DNA from: Tiliqua scincoides
Taxonomy: Eukaryota > Chordata > Lepidosauria > Squamata > Scincidae
NCBI RefSeq assembly: GCF_035046505.1
Contig: NC_089829.1
Location: forward strand, 8,891,396-8,955,395
Length of the DNA stretch: 64,000 nt
Reading direction: 5' to 3'
The translations under genes were made by a program, and so were the position numbers. Positions 42,584-59,081 of the stretch are shown in pieces. Position 1 is the stretch's first letter; each line of letters begins with the position of its first letter. The notes beneath the pieces were generated by a model that saw nothing but the letters and a program-made list of their open reading frames with translations, had not been told where the DNA came from and did no database searches.

Positions 42584-43103
42584 TAGGGCTCAGTCCTGAC
42601 TTGTGCTGGATCCGGTGGGCTAGCAGGCCTGCACTACATCTAGTGTCAGTTTGGGACCAGAATCAGCGCAACCTGAGGCAAGGGGAAAACTTTCCCCTTA
42701 CCCTATGCATCACGCTGCACAAGCCTCAATGGGTCTACTCGGATCTGAGCCATCTCAGGAGGTGGTGCAAATCCAAGTAGAGTAGAGCAACCAGAGGCCC
42801 ACACCATTCAGGAACAGGGTCAGGATCTGGCATAACTGCTGAATCCTGGCCCACCTCCCGCATGCCACCTGCCCTCCCCGCCCGTAAACTTCCCTCCCCC
42901 CAGACCCCTGCGTTGGCTGAGCTCAACTGATGCAAACTTACCCTGCCGGGCCTGGATCAAGCATGGGGAGGCCAGCGCAAGTCCTTGCACTGACCTCCCC
43001 AACTCTAAAGTTGGCACAAACATGCCTTTTGGCACGTTTGTGACACCCCCAGGATGGCACAAGTGACTTGCGCAGGCCTAACCCAGGGGTTAGGATTGTG
43101 CTG
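42584..43103. mobile_element. GC-rich MITE, 'GCGCAATCCTAA' family
   Basis: Starts agggctcagtcctgacttgt and ends ggttaggattgtgctg. C-rich interior as at 21,641-22,200. Confidence 0.7.
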
Positions 43104-43319
43104 TTAGATGGGGGACCACTGATTTTCTCTGATTATTCACTTACTTAATTTCACTGAAGTATCTGAAGCATGTGAGAGAGTGTAGCAGCATCCACGGGTC
43201 TTCAGCACTGCAGAGAACATTTTTCTTTCTTGCTTCCTCTCTTGTTTTCAATTCTTTTTGGCCTGTGCTGCTTGCAGACAGGATATGGATCCGCTCATGC
43301 TCAGTCCTGGCTTGGATAG

Positions 43320-43381
<62 letters not shown>
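43320..43381. repeat. (CT)n(CA)n microsatellite
   Basis: About 16 CT units followed by about 15 CA units. Confidence 0.98.
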
Positions 43382-43387
<6 letters not shown>

Positions 43388-43496
43388 CATATGGGAGTGA
43401 AGCTGCTCAATTTGGGTCATCAGCACCAATGATGGGGAAGTGTACATGAAGGCATTCACACAGAATTGTGCCCCAGCTATTCTGTATCTTGTATAT

Positions 43497-43735
43497 TGTT
43501 GGCAACCTTCAGTCTCAAAAGACTGGTATTGCGCTCTGAATGGTGGTTCTGGAACAGCATCTAGTGTGGCTGAATAGGCCAATTCGGGAGTGACAATCCC
43601 TTCCACACTGGGAGCAAGTGCAGTCTGTCCCTGGTCTGTCTCCCTGGCTATGGGCCTTCCTTCTTTGCCTCTTTGCCTCAGTCTGTTGGCCAAATGTCTC
43701 TTCAAACTGGGAAAGGCCATGCTGCACAGTGCAAT
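43497..43735 (-). mobile_element. Unassigned retroelement end with a C2H2-like motif
   Basis: The minus strand reads CSQCGRDCHSRIGLFSH, a small zinc-finger motif often found at the end of retroelement proteins. The first ~100 bp also occur at 25,679-25,780. Family not resolved. Confidence 0.5.
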
Positions 43736-43748
43736 ATAATATATGAAC

Positions 43749-44059
43749 AAAAGGGGAGATCTGAGCTTACCTGTGAATTCTCCTTCTCTGTGGTCTCCAT
43801 GGCAGGGTCAGTCCTTGACATCTGGGAAGCTCCTCCCTCTCAGGCAGGCAGGTCAGGTTACAAAGTCTTCCTGAGGGGAGGGGCTCCCTTGATTCCCCTG
43901 ACTACAAAAGCCTTGATAGCCCCTCCCCAGATCAACTCGGACTTGCTCAGGTAGATGTCCATGCCTGAGAGGGAGGAGCTTCCCAGATGTCAAGGACTGA
44001 CCCTGCCATGGAGACCACAGAGAAGGAGAATTCACAGGTAAGCTCAGATCTCCCCTTTT
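43749..44059. repeat. Near-perfect inverted repeat, 98-bp arms
   Basis: Left arm 43,749-43,847 (aaaaggggagatctgagctt ...) pairs with 43,962-44,059 (... aagctcagatctcccctttt); spacer 114 bp. A partial third copy is at 44,172-44,230 next to the DIRS fossil, and a piece lies in the 1.66-kb duplicated segment. Compatible with DIRS terminal inverted repeats or with an independent MITE. Confidence 0.85.
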
Positions 44060-44199
44060 AGTGGTTCTGGCCTCGACCGACACAGAGGCCAGGATCGCAT
44101 TTGGATATCGTAAGAGCTGTTCATATATTATATTGAAAATCTATATTTCTATATTGCTGTCTTTCTCTGGTGGAATCTCCATGGATTCTGTGGAATCTC

Positions 44200-44945
44200 C
44201 ATGGCAGGGTCAGTCCTTGACATCTGGGAAATGCCCAAGCTGTGCCTCCTCAAGGGTGGGAGCTGCCCGAAGCATCTGAAACTATGCTCTGCAGAACGCG
44301 CCTGGCAAAGGCTGCGACCCTGGAAGCATCGGCATCTGCCTAGTAGTGCTTTGTGAACATATGGGGGGGGGAGCTCCAGGTGGTTGCTCTACAAACCATC
44401 TCCAAAGACAAAAAATGTCCTGAATGCTAGAGGTAGCAGCACCCCTTAGCGAATGAGCAACTATGCCCTGAGGCAGGTCCCTTCCATGAGCCCTGTAGGC
44501 CTCCACTATCACATCCCTTACCCATCTGGAGATGGTAGATGGAAAAACCTTAAATCTCTGCTCGTTTGCCTTGTGCAGCAAAAACAGTAACTTTCATATG
44601 TCTGAAGGTAGAGTTTCTGGAGATATACTCCCTGTCCAGCACACATCCAAAATGTGCCAATCACACTCTCTGGGTTGAAAGGTTTGGAAAGAAAGACAGA
44701 ATCTGGGAAACAAAGAATTAATCTTGGGTAAGGTTGGTGAGGTGAATCACCCTGTTCTTCTGAAACAGACACAAGTCCCAGCTACAGAAAAATCTGTCAG
44801 TTCAGACACCCATCTAGATGATATTATTCCCACTAAAAAAGGCAGTTTTCTGGAGGAAAAATATGTAGCCATAGGCCTGAAGGGAGGCCATGTCAATGCC
44901 TTGAGAACTAGATCTAAATCCCACAAAGGTACCCTGGTCACCGGA
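44200..44945 (-). mobile_element. DIRS-type retroelement fossil (tyrosine-recombinase part)
   Basis: Minus-strand sequence is recognisable as the DIRS tyrosine recombinase: WDLDLVLKALTWPPF at the right and TISRWVRDVIVEAYRAHG with the AHSLRG active-site region further left. Broken several times; old. Confidence 0.82.
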
Positions 44946-45317
44946 GGGGGGGTTGATCAAAACCACTCCACTATTGAATTTTCTAACACGAGGGTAGGAA
45001 GACAGGAGTCAACAATCAGGATACCCCAAAATACATGAAATTGTGAAGACTTATCTTATCTTAGGCCATCATGAGCACAAGGCATGCAGGGCGAGGCAGC
45101 TCCAGGGCCTTGCTATCTCTGAGTGTTAGCTGAACCTCTGATCCTAATCAGATGCTGTAAATATACACTCAATGGAACTGTAAGTAAATAACTTCTTTTT
45201 TGCAACTTTAACAAGCCATTGCCTCTTTGTCTTTTTTATTGATTAGCAGTCAGCCGGGTGAGGGAGGATCCCTGGGTGATACCCAAAGGGGGAGGGTCTG
45301 CTGCTTAAGCTACTCTG

Positions 45318-45620
45318 CTTCCCCCCAAAGAGGAAACTATTTTTAATTTTAATTAACCCCTGCTGATTGGGTAAGAGGCACTTTTTCAAGTGAGTGCTCC
45401 TTTTTTTTTTTTAGCGGGGGGAGAGTAACTGGCCCATCTCACCTCAGCAAGTGTCTGTTCTGGTGGCTGTCTGCTGGTATTCTTTTGCATCTTTTTAGAT
45501 TGTGAGCCCTTTTGGGACAGGAAGCCATTTAGTTATTTGATTTTTCTCTGTAAACTGCTTTGTGAACTTTTAGTTGAAAAGCGGTATATAAATACAGTTA
45601 ATAATAATGTTAATAATAAT
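45318..45620 (+). repeat. SINE/L2-tailed repeat
   Basis: cccctgctgattgggtaaga ... gattgtgagcccttttggga ... aaaagcggtatataaatac then (taa)n. Nearly identical to 53,800-54,062. The tail is of the L2 type. Confidence 0.7.
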
Positions 45621-45960
45621 TTCCTCCAACAGTAACCCATTCCCTTGCCCAAATGGCTGAGGGACAGGAAAGCCTTGAAGTGCCTCCTGATGTGCTGGAA
45701 AGGACTGCCAAAGCACCCCATTTATTACTATAAGAAGCCTCACATGTTAATCTCTTTTCCTCCATCAGTATAAGAACTGTGATGGGGTCCTACTAACCTA
45801 CTCAGGCAAACCTAGCATCAGGTGTTGCATTATCTTAGGCTAGATGCTCTGGCTGGAGGATGCAGAGTTTGGATATCTGCCCAGGGATGATGAGGCTTAA
45901 ACTTGGACCACTGAGATCTCAACTTGGATTGACACTTGGGACAAAAGGATAGCTTGTGAC

Positions 45961-46450
45961 TGTTATGCAGGATTGACAGAGACCACTGAAACTAACGTAA
46001 GTTCAAGGCTTTTATTGTGAGGAATGGAACCTGAACCAAAATGATAACACCCTTGTTCCAAATTCCCTGACTGAGTGAGGACCTGGGGCAGGCACTAGGC
46101 AGGCAGGAGGCAGCAGGACTTGAGGCAAAGGCTGGCTGGTTGCTCCCTGGCTCTCAGGGGCTCCTTGCTGCAGCTCTCTCTCCTCAGCTCTCAGGTTTCA
46201 GCTCTGCTCTGCAGCTCCTTCTCTCCCAGCTCGCCTGATGATCTTTCTTCCTCCACAGAGCTTGCTCTCCAAGGCTCCTCATAGCAGCTTTTCCCTGGTG
46301 GTCTCCCCAGCTCTCCCTTGTGCAGCCCCTTTTATAGGCCTCTGCACACAGCAGCCTCTACCTTTCCTCCATTGGTACTGCAGCCTCCTCTCTTGCAGCA
46401 GTTTTCCCTCAGGTCCTTCTCAAGACAGATCCCAAGTTTTACACATAACA
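45961..46450 (-). mobile_element. Solo LTR fossil, 490 bp
   Basis: Inverted ends TGTTATG/CATAACA with 4-bp flanks TGAC (45957-45960, 46451-46454). On the minus strand there is a TATA box (ctataaaagg, near 46,335) and an AATAAA (46011-46016) in the right order. No internal region. It lies among DIRS remnants. Confidence 0.82.
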
Positions 46451-48220
46451 TGACCATGAAAGGACTGATGTTATTTATATTTGGAATAGTCCTTTCGAAG
46501 AGTGGGCAAAACCTCTCTCTGACCCCTGTTCTCAATCAGAATGGGATATTGTGCTCCCCAAAAGGCTTTATTCCCTTCAAAGGGGAGGACAACCAATCTG
46601 GCCTGGGAACCTGTGTCAACAACCCAGGGTCGGAGCTAGCCACCATTTCTTCTAGCCACCAAGACAGAGGCCATGGATCTTGCAGCAAACTGACAAGCAT
46701 CAAGAGGGGCATCTGTAGAAAAGGCTACTTACAAAGCAATTTTCCTCAGCACCTTCTTGACACTCCGGGATAGGTTGTGGTCTGAAATGGCCTGCTCTTC
46801 TGCCCCCAAAAAGGTAGCTTTAGACATTAGGAGGTTAGTGGCAGCTGCCTTGAAAGCATAAGAAGAGGTTCTAAGTCTCTCTTGACAGCCACCTCTGTCC
46901 TTTGCATCACAAAGGCCCCTCGGTCCCCCTTCGCCCTCTGATAGAATCTGACAGAATCACTGCATGTGAAGACAAGGTGGCAATGGGAGCACTGACTTGG
47001 AGCTTGCAGAGTAACCTGAGGCAGAGAATAAAGCTCACCAAGCAATTTGGAGGTATGCTTCTTCTGAGATGGTGTTGCCCACTCTGCTTCCAAGATGGAC
47101 TTAAATGCCTCTGGAAGGGAACCTCTGGTGACTTGGTGGGACCCAGAGGAAAAACAGACACTTGGCCTCTGGTCTGGTTAGACTGGCAGAGGCAGAAGGT
47201 AACCCAGGCTCTGAGCCAAGATTGAGAGACCTAGGGCGCAATTCTAATCGGCAGTTATGCCCATATAGGAGCCTCTAGAGGGTCGCAAACATGCCGTAAA
47301 GCACGTTTGCGCCTCTGTGGGAGGAAGCTGCATCGGCACATCCAGATGCGCCGACGCATGGAGGCCGGTAGAAGCCTTCGCAGCGGCTTCCTCCCCGCCG
47401 CTTGTGCCAGCGCACCTGTGCTGACACAAGCAGCAAAGGTAGGTGCGGGGGGCGGGGAGGAGGCGGGTGGCGCGCTTTAGGGCAGGGGGAGGGTTGGCGA
47501 TGGGTGGCCCCAGCCGGCGCACGGGGAGCCCAGGGTGGGGCAGGGACCCCACAGTTATGCTGGATCTCAACCCCCGTCCCCAGGGAGAACGGAGCGGCTT
47601 CAAGCTGCTCTGCTCTGCTTGGACTTGTGCCACCTCTGGGGGTGGCGCAGGTCCAAGGAGAACCATTGGGGCACACAGCCCTTAAGGGAAGAGCTTCCCC
47701 CTGTCCCTGGCTGAGCTGCTGCACCCAACAAACCTGCATTGGATGCAGTGCAAGCCTCCTGGCTTGCCTGCTCCAGCACAGGTTTGGATTGCGCCCCTAG
47801 TTGCCTTAGGTAACAGTTCAGGAAATAGGACACTGGTAAAATCCTGTTCACGTTATTAGCGGCATCTTCCCCGAAGAGTTCTCCTTCCTCCCTAGAGGAT
47901 ATGGAGTCCGTGGGGCCCATTTCAAGAAGCCAGTCACCTTTAGCAGTTGGAACCCTCTTGTGTTGACTGCCCTGTAGGAGCTTTGGGGCAGCAGGGAAGA
48001 TGGAGAGGATGATTGAGACTTGCACATCTTAGTGGAGTCCCCTCAGAGTTAGAGAAAATAGACCCCAATGAAGATTGGGGCGGGAGAGGTGAACACTGGC
48101 ACTTGAACCTGTAGGATGTAAAGTCCTGTCCTCTCACCCCCTGCTGAGTCCTCAAGAGTTGCCCCAATTTGTCAGCCGCAGTCTGAGTCACAAGCCCTTA
48201 AACCCAGCTTTGCACTAAAT
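46451..48220 (-). mobile_element. Probable DIRS gag-region fossil, interrupted by a MITE
   Basis: Minus-strand pieces at 46,800-47,090 and 47,820-48,190 resemble the gag-like region of DIRS elements (short acidic stretch SSREEGELFGED near 47,890). The MITE at 47,232-47,800 sits inside. Weak evidence; broken and old. Confidence 0.4.
47232..47800. mobile_element. GC-rich MITE, 'GCGCAATCCTAA' family (best copy)
   Basis: Starts tagggcgcaattctaat and ends ttggattgcgccccta, inverted ends. Very GC-rich interior (70% or so by eye). Confidence 0.75.
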
Positions 48221-49470
48221 TTTGTGCTTCCTGGGACACTGGCAGGCATCCTGTGCCTGGGGAATCCTGCCATGGGGGAGAAACAGTTGCCCCAGGATGC
48301 CCCAAATCCCCTCTCAGGCCGACCTCCAGTCAAACCAGCACTTTCCCCAATGCTCTGGGGAAAGGGAACATGACCCTACGTATGCTAAAGCAGAGACTTC
48401 AGGCATGTTGCCATGTCCCAGGAAGCCCTGAGGGAAGCAGGACTCACAAAATGGAGCCCTTAAGGCACTCCTCAGCAAGTGCTGTAGAGAAAAGGCAAAG
48501 CTTGGAGCGTGGGTCAGGCTGGGCGCCAGATTGCTTTTAAGCCTGCCTGACCCTCCAAGGCACAGGGCAAGGGCGACAGGAGGTCTGCAAGCTCCTGAAC
48601 CCTCCGCCTCGCCGCTTGAGATGTGAAGAGATATACTGTTCCCGAATGAACACACACACGGTTCTTTGGATTTTTGGAGAGGCAAACAAACAGGCGACAG
48701 GAGAATTCAAAGGACTTCTAACGTTTTACTCGTTTGCAAACGGGGCCTTCCACAAACACACACACGTGGAGAGACCGTGAACAATTACAATGATGCTGGT
48801 TTTATAGGATAGACTAGGTAGGGGAGGGGGGACAAAAGAGCACACAAAGAGAGCAAAACACATCCATGGCAAGCATGGGAAAAATAACAGACCAACAGTC
48901 CCACAAACATTTGGCTTGGTTATCAGATCAACATCTTGATCCTCAGGATGTTCAGGAGGGCAATTCGATACGCATCGGCAATTTGTTTACAGATATATCC
49001 ATTACAAAGGATCTGGTCCTCTATGCATCCCTTTTATTTGTTTATGGCTCTTATTTATGACTTTCTGTTTACCCTTGTGAACATACCACAGTTAGCCTGT
49101 TCTCTAAGAGGGATTTTTAGATGCTGGCTTTTGGTCAGAGAAGAGCCTTATGGGTGAACTGGGCATCTTGGGATATTTCTATATTGTGAGCTCAGCATAT
49201 TGTTATCAATACAGTTCCAACAGGATTTGGTGCCTCCGTCAGGGGCGACACAGTTGGCAGCCTCATGATTTCTTAGGAGTCCGGCCTCCACACCTGATGG
49301 AACAGGCTGAAAACCCCTCAGCTGAGATCCTGAGGAGAGGGAAGTGCCCAGGCATGAGCTAAACAGTCCTCTAACTGCAGCAGCTACTGAGGTAAAAATC
49401 CCCCCCCCCCAACACTGAGGGAGTACTTTGGGGGGGGAGAAAGCTCAATGGTTAGCTCAGGCTTAGAAGG
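48221..49470. other. Unassigned spacer
   Basis: No exon recognised. A CA-rich stretch and a TATA-like ggttttataggat near 48,800 could be retroelement-derived, but ends are not visible. Confidence 0.4.
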
Positions 49471-51114
49471 GAAAAAATACAGCCGACTGCTGTGGCGCGG
49501 TTTTGGCGGGAAAAGTACAGCCGACTGCTGTGGTGCAGTAAGTTTGGCGGGAAAGGGCTTGAGCTGTCATCCACCGCCAAGAATCGCCCCGTAGCCAGGC
49601 TCCTGTGCTATTCCCAAAACCAGGGGGGAGCATGAGCCCTAAAGTTGTCCAGCTGCTTAAGGGGGGCAAGAAGCAACCCCATTTTCTGCCCCAACACGCA
49701 CGGCAGTCAGGGAGCTCAGGCAGGATGGCTGCAGTCCTTTTCCCCACAACTTGTTTAAAAGTAAAAAAGGGGCCAAAACCCAAGGAAAAAAACAGTGTTG
49801 AAGGTCAGGTAAGCTGACCAAGAAAACACCCAGCCTAGAGACAAGCCTGCCTAGAGACAAGGTCAGTCTGGGGAATCGAGGGAGCCCCTCCCCTCAGGAA
49901 GACTTTGTAGACTGACCTGCCTGCCTGAGATGGAGGGGCTTCCTAGATGTCAAGGACTGACGCTGCCATGGAGATTCCACTGGATAATGCTGTCCCATGG
50001 GCCACGGCCTCCCCAGCCCTCAGAAGGCCTCCATATCCACCTGGTGGGTGTGCTGCACAGGTGGCATAAGGGACAGCATTTTGTGGTCCTGGTCTTAGCA
50101 ATTTTTGGCAAAAGTTGGAAGTGATTTTTTAGACTCTCTGCAGGCCACAGAAGGCTTTCTGGTGGCCAGGGAGATCGTGGATGGCATCCCCAGCCCTCAG
50201 AAGGCCTTGGAAAGTCCTACTTAAAAAAAAAAGGCCCCTGGATGCCCCAGGCCATTTGCCCCCGGCCCTCCTCCAAGTATGCCTGTGATGACAACAACAA
50301 CAGGGCAAGGGTCCCGGGTTGTAGTATTTCATCCTACATGTGAAAAAGAAGAGTTGGGGTGATGGATACCGTTGTCAGGAGTCCCAATGGCCAGCAGGTG
50401 TCACCAAAGAACTAAAGGAACCTGTTTGCTTCTACGCTCTTCTCAAGCAACCCAAAACAGGGAGGAGGGTGGATTTTGAATTCCTTCTCTGCTGAATTTC
50501 TCCCTGGATTTGCAAATTCCAGAGGAGCTGCTAGCACTAAGTTGAGGGTCCTTCCAAAGTTGGGTGTGCACATCTGTTTGAATGCTGCTATGAACGTAAG
50601 AAGGGGCCTTCAGCTAATGAGACCAGCGGTCTCTCTCACTCAGCTCTGTGAACAGAGGCCCACAGAAGCTCTCTAGGAGTTCAGGCAGTAGTCAGACTCT
50701 GGTAGGGCTGGTCAGCGTACAAGCTAAGTCCTCTTGCCTCACCTCAATGAGAGTCAAGTATCAACACAGGGGCCAGGTGCACACCCACTTTCTTGCCAGT
50801 GAGTACAGGGGCCAGGCTTCCCGAGACACTGCAAGATGCTACCAATAGGGACTGCAATTCAAGCTAAACACTTGATTATGTTCTGTGACTTGATTATGTT
50901 CTGTGACTTACGTGACTTGATTATGTTCTGTTTGCTTTTTTCTGAGCCAAGTCCATCTGCCAACTTCACGGGTTTCCTTGGGAGTTTGTGTGCTTTGCTC
51001 TGGAGTAGCATCTGCTGGACATTACCAGCCACCAACTCCACTTTGGTCAATGCTTTTCCTTGAGCCCAAGCAAGCCAAATTCCAGCATATTCCATAATTT
51101 TTGTTTGCAGACCT
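49471..51114. repeat. 1.66-kb duplicated segment, copy 2
   Basis: See 30,263-31,926. Homology ends sharply at tttgtttgcagacct. Nested between the DIRS/MITE stretch and intron 1 of copy D. Confidence 0.9.
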
Positions 51115-51904
51115 TGTTACGTGAAAATCCCCTTTTCCCTTCCAACTTGTGTTTTTATATCTGGTTATTTATTTTGGACTAAAATGCAGGCCTAAAATTT
51201 CTCTTACAGGCCAGAAAAGGAGTCAAATCATAAGCTCACTCATTTCTCATGTTGTTGGCCACCTTCAGTCTGGGAAGACTCATTTTCTCTAGAGACACTG
51301 GAAATGTCTTTATTGTTTAAGTCAATCACTGAATATGCAAACACCTTAAAGGAGGAGGACTTTGGCAGCAAAGTCTATCACCTATTGTTAACTAAATCAC
51401 AGCCATTATGCTACCTCCAGACTCCAAAATCCAGTAGCAACAGGAAGCAAGCTACTCCCCCGTCCCCCAGAGTCAGGCTTTGCTGATAGCTGATTTCTGG
51501 ACCCTTCTACCCTTTGTTTTACATACTCCACGTGTACCTGTGTGTATACTGAGCATGCGCATCTAGACCAGCACTACGACACATCCGGGTCATTCTAGGT
51601 CAGACACAACCCCTTAAGAGAAGGCTCCGAGCACATGCTCTCTCTCTGGCTGCCCCCCCCACGGGAGTGGTCCTTCCTAGGACTCTTTCCCATCCAACCG
51701 CTCCCAGGACAGGTAAATATATCTTGCGTCTAAAACTCTTTCCCTTCCATCCTATCTACTCCTCCCTTCCTCCCCCATCTTTAGTTAGCAAACTGGGTTT
51801 AGCAGATTAAGGAACCCGTAAAATACTTCCCTACAACCTATCCGTTTCTGATTCAGCCTCACCCTTTCCTCCAAACACCCATGCCCTAATTAAAGCCTCC
51901 TCAT

Positions 51905-52466
51905 GACCTGATAGAGGTAAGTTCAATGGTTTTAGGTCCTTAGGTGCTGTCCTCTTCTTTGAAGTACAATCTTACCCTTTGGTATTTCAATCCCAAATCT
52001 TCCTAGAGATCATAGTTAGATTGGGACTGTGACAATGGCAAAGGCTTTTATTTTCTCCGTCATTCATATCCTGCCTATTACTAAACATTCCCCATGGACT
52101 CTTGATTGTTTTAGCTCAGTACTGTTGAGCACTGACTGGAAGAAGCTCTTCAGGGCTTCAGCTTCAGGATCTTTCCCAGCCCGACCTGGAGATGCGGCCA
52201 GGGCCATAAATGGGAGCCTTCCATCTGCCAAGCAAGCACCCAGTCAAAGACAGCCTCTGCACCCACATTTATTTCTGTCATGATGCTGTTTCTGTGGGGC
52301 ATCCAGATCAGCACCAACCCTCATTTAGGAAAGAGAGCACAGTTGCAAGACTACTGCATGCTCTTCTCCTCCAGCCACTGCAGGGTAATCAGGTGAATAT
52401 GGTTTCCCCTGCATCTCACATGAACAATGTGACAGGCACACAAAAAGTAAATGCAGGAAATCTTAT
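51905..52466 (-). pseudogene. Copy D intron 1 remnant
   Basis: Matches copy C from 22,622 on (gtaagttcaatggttttagg; aaggcttttattttc) and copy B from about 29,910, including the shared SINE (52,090-52,235). Confidence 0.75.
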
Positions 52467-52643
52467 CAAGCCAAATATGCAAAACATTGCTATCTCTATA
52501 GCTTGTAGTATTGCACACTTCTTGAATCCTGGAGGCACGTCTGTCCTGGTTATGCTATGATAAATGGTCCGTGTAAACAGCATAGAAGGAATGAAGATGA
52601 AGACACACAAGGCCAGAACCCACAGAACTTCAGCGAATGCCAT
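52467..52643 (-). pseudogene. AADACL4-like copy D, orphan exon 1
   Basis: 177 bp, 59 open codons (MAFAEVLWVLALCVFIFIPS ...), very close to exon 1 of copy E. The donor is CTTG|ATAAGA where copy E has CTTG|GTAAGA, so splicing is lost. No exon 2-4 is seen between 41 and 52 kb. Confidence 0.88.
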
Positions 52644-52699
52644 CCCGTTTCTCAGCAGAACACAACTGGTTACCTCCCATGTAGCATCAGAGACATCTG

Positions 52700-53600
52700 G
52701 TAGCATCAGAGACGTCTCCCTCAGTGAAATCTAGATAATCCGGTACAGTATGTTACTGAGTTCTACGTGAAGAGGAGGAACAGTGCACCTGGACTTGGAG
52801 CCATTGACTGGAATAGGAACCTAGGTTTACCCACCCAGCAAACCTTGTCCACAGAGACCACAAGTTAAATCAGGAGTCCAGGTCTACCTGGCAGGTAAAT
52901 ATGAGCTCCAAGTCCAGGCAGCAGCCCAGGTCTACCCTGCCAGTAGAACCGGGCTCCCGCCTGGACTTGGATCACAGATCTACAGGATGGGTAGACCTGG
53001 GTTCCCATTCCAGCCAATCTTACAAGCACCTAGCGGATGCTGTCCTGGTGGTCTCTGGAATAGGGCCAGCTGGACCTTTCTGGTCATTGTCTCCCGTTTG
53101 CTCAACCAGTTTCTTTGCATTTGCTCAGCTAAACTCAGGCATTTCCCATCAGCCTACTCCACCCCCCCCCCCATTTTGCAATTTTGTTTCATCCTTTTTA
53201 TTCAGGATGTTGCATAAACTAGCAATATTTAAATTTTTGAATGTCTGTTCCATGTTCACAGGCTGTTACTGAGATGAAACATTTGGAGCTCCTGCCAAAT
53301 AAAATATTACAAGACGTACCTGCAAAATGAAGAGTCCCATAATTATTTTCGGGTGTGAACAGGACATATCAGATTGATTGGTGCTAACATTGCTCTCCTC
53401 CCCATGTTAACCAAACATTGGCCCTGTGCTCCTAGTGAACATCTTCGACACCTGATGCAGGGTTGATACACAACAGTTTGCAAGTTTGAACACTTTTATT
53501 TAATGAGTTGAAAATGCATAGAGTACAGCATAGAGCATAGCAAAAAGCCAGGTCTCATCTGACAAAGACAGCGTCCTTTTTCTTACACAGTTTCCAGCAG
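52700..53600. repeat. Copy D upstream / copy E downstream block, duplicated at 59-63 kb
   Basis: Matches 59,160-59,309 and then continues at 62,722-63,420 (gagctccaagtccaggcagc; gtttgctcaaccagtttctt; gaagagtcccataattattt). The second copy is split by a 3.4-kb hAT. Uninterrupted target AGTCCAGG is at 52,875-52,882. Confidence 0.88.
53495..53500 (-). promoter_or_regulatory. Polyadenylation signal AATAAA of AADACL4-like E
   Basis: TTTATT on the + strand in the same conserved block as at 32,042. The implied 3'UTR is ~830 bp and includes the SINE at 53,800-54,062. Confidence 0.55.
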
Positions 53601-53799
53601 TGTAATTTTTGTCACCTGCTTACTTTGTCCACAAAACAAGTGCTGGGAGAAAAGCCCTTTTTGACAAGTTTCCAGGTTTTCCCCTTCTGTTTCACCCTTT
53701 CAGTTAGTCCCCCTCCTCTGTGCTTTTCACCCTCTGCTTGGTGACACTTTGTTTGATAAGCAGTCTGTAAAAGTCAAAATGATTGACTGCTGGATAAAA

Positions 53800-54062
53800 T
53801 GATAACCCCTGCTAATTGGGTAAGAGGCACTTTTTCAAGTGGGTGCTCCTTTTTTTAGCAGGGGGAGAATAACTGGCCCATCTCACCCCAGCAGTGTCTG
53901 TTCTGGTGGCTGTCTGCTGGTATTCTTTTGCATCTTTTTAGATTGTGAGCCCTTTTGGGACAGGGAGCCATTTAGTTATTTGATTTTTCTCTGTAAACTG
54001 CTTTGTGAACTTTTAGTTGAAAAGCGGTATATAAATACTGTTAATTAATAATAATAATAATG
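53800..54062 (+). repeat. SINE/L2-tailed repeat in the 3'UTR of copy E
   Basis: cccctgctaattgggtaaga ... gattgtgagcccttttggga ... aaaagcggtatataaatact then (taa)n. Absent at the matching place in copy A. Confidence 0.7.
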
Positions 54063-54323
54063 CCTGGAAGAAACTTGTCCTATGGGAAGCACTTAAACTT
54101 GGACCTCCTTTTGCAAAAGTTAGCAGTGAAAAAAGAAAAGCTCTGCTATAGCTACTGCATTGCCAGTCTTGAAAATGTTAGCATTACAATAACCGAGCAA
54201 TTCAGCAAACTCTTGACCGTGAACATCAAAAGTTAAATACCCTCCTCCTTACATGAAGGACTTGATTGTCAAACAATTCAGGTTGCAAAAAGCAGATGAC
54301 TGTTCCTCTGCAGCAATTTTTTT

Positions 54324-59081
<4,758 letters not shown>

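Noticed and set aside
51116-51890. Possible further LTR beginning TGTTACG
   Set aside because: No convincing matching end or target duplication; part of it resembles the unassigned repeat at 43,497.
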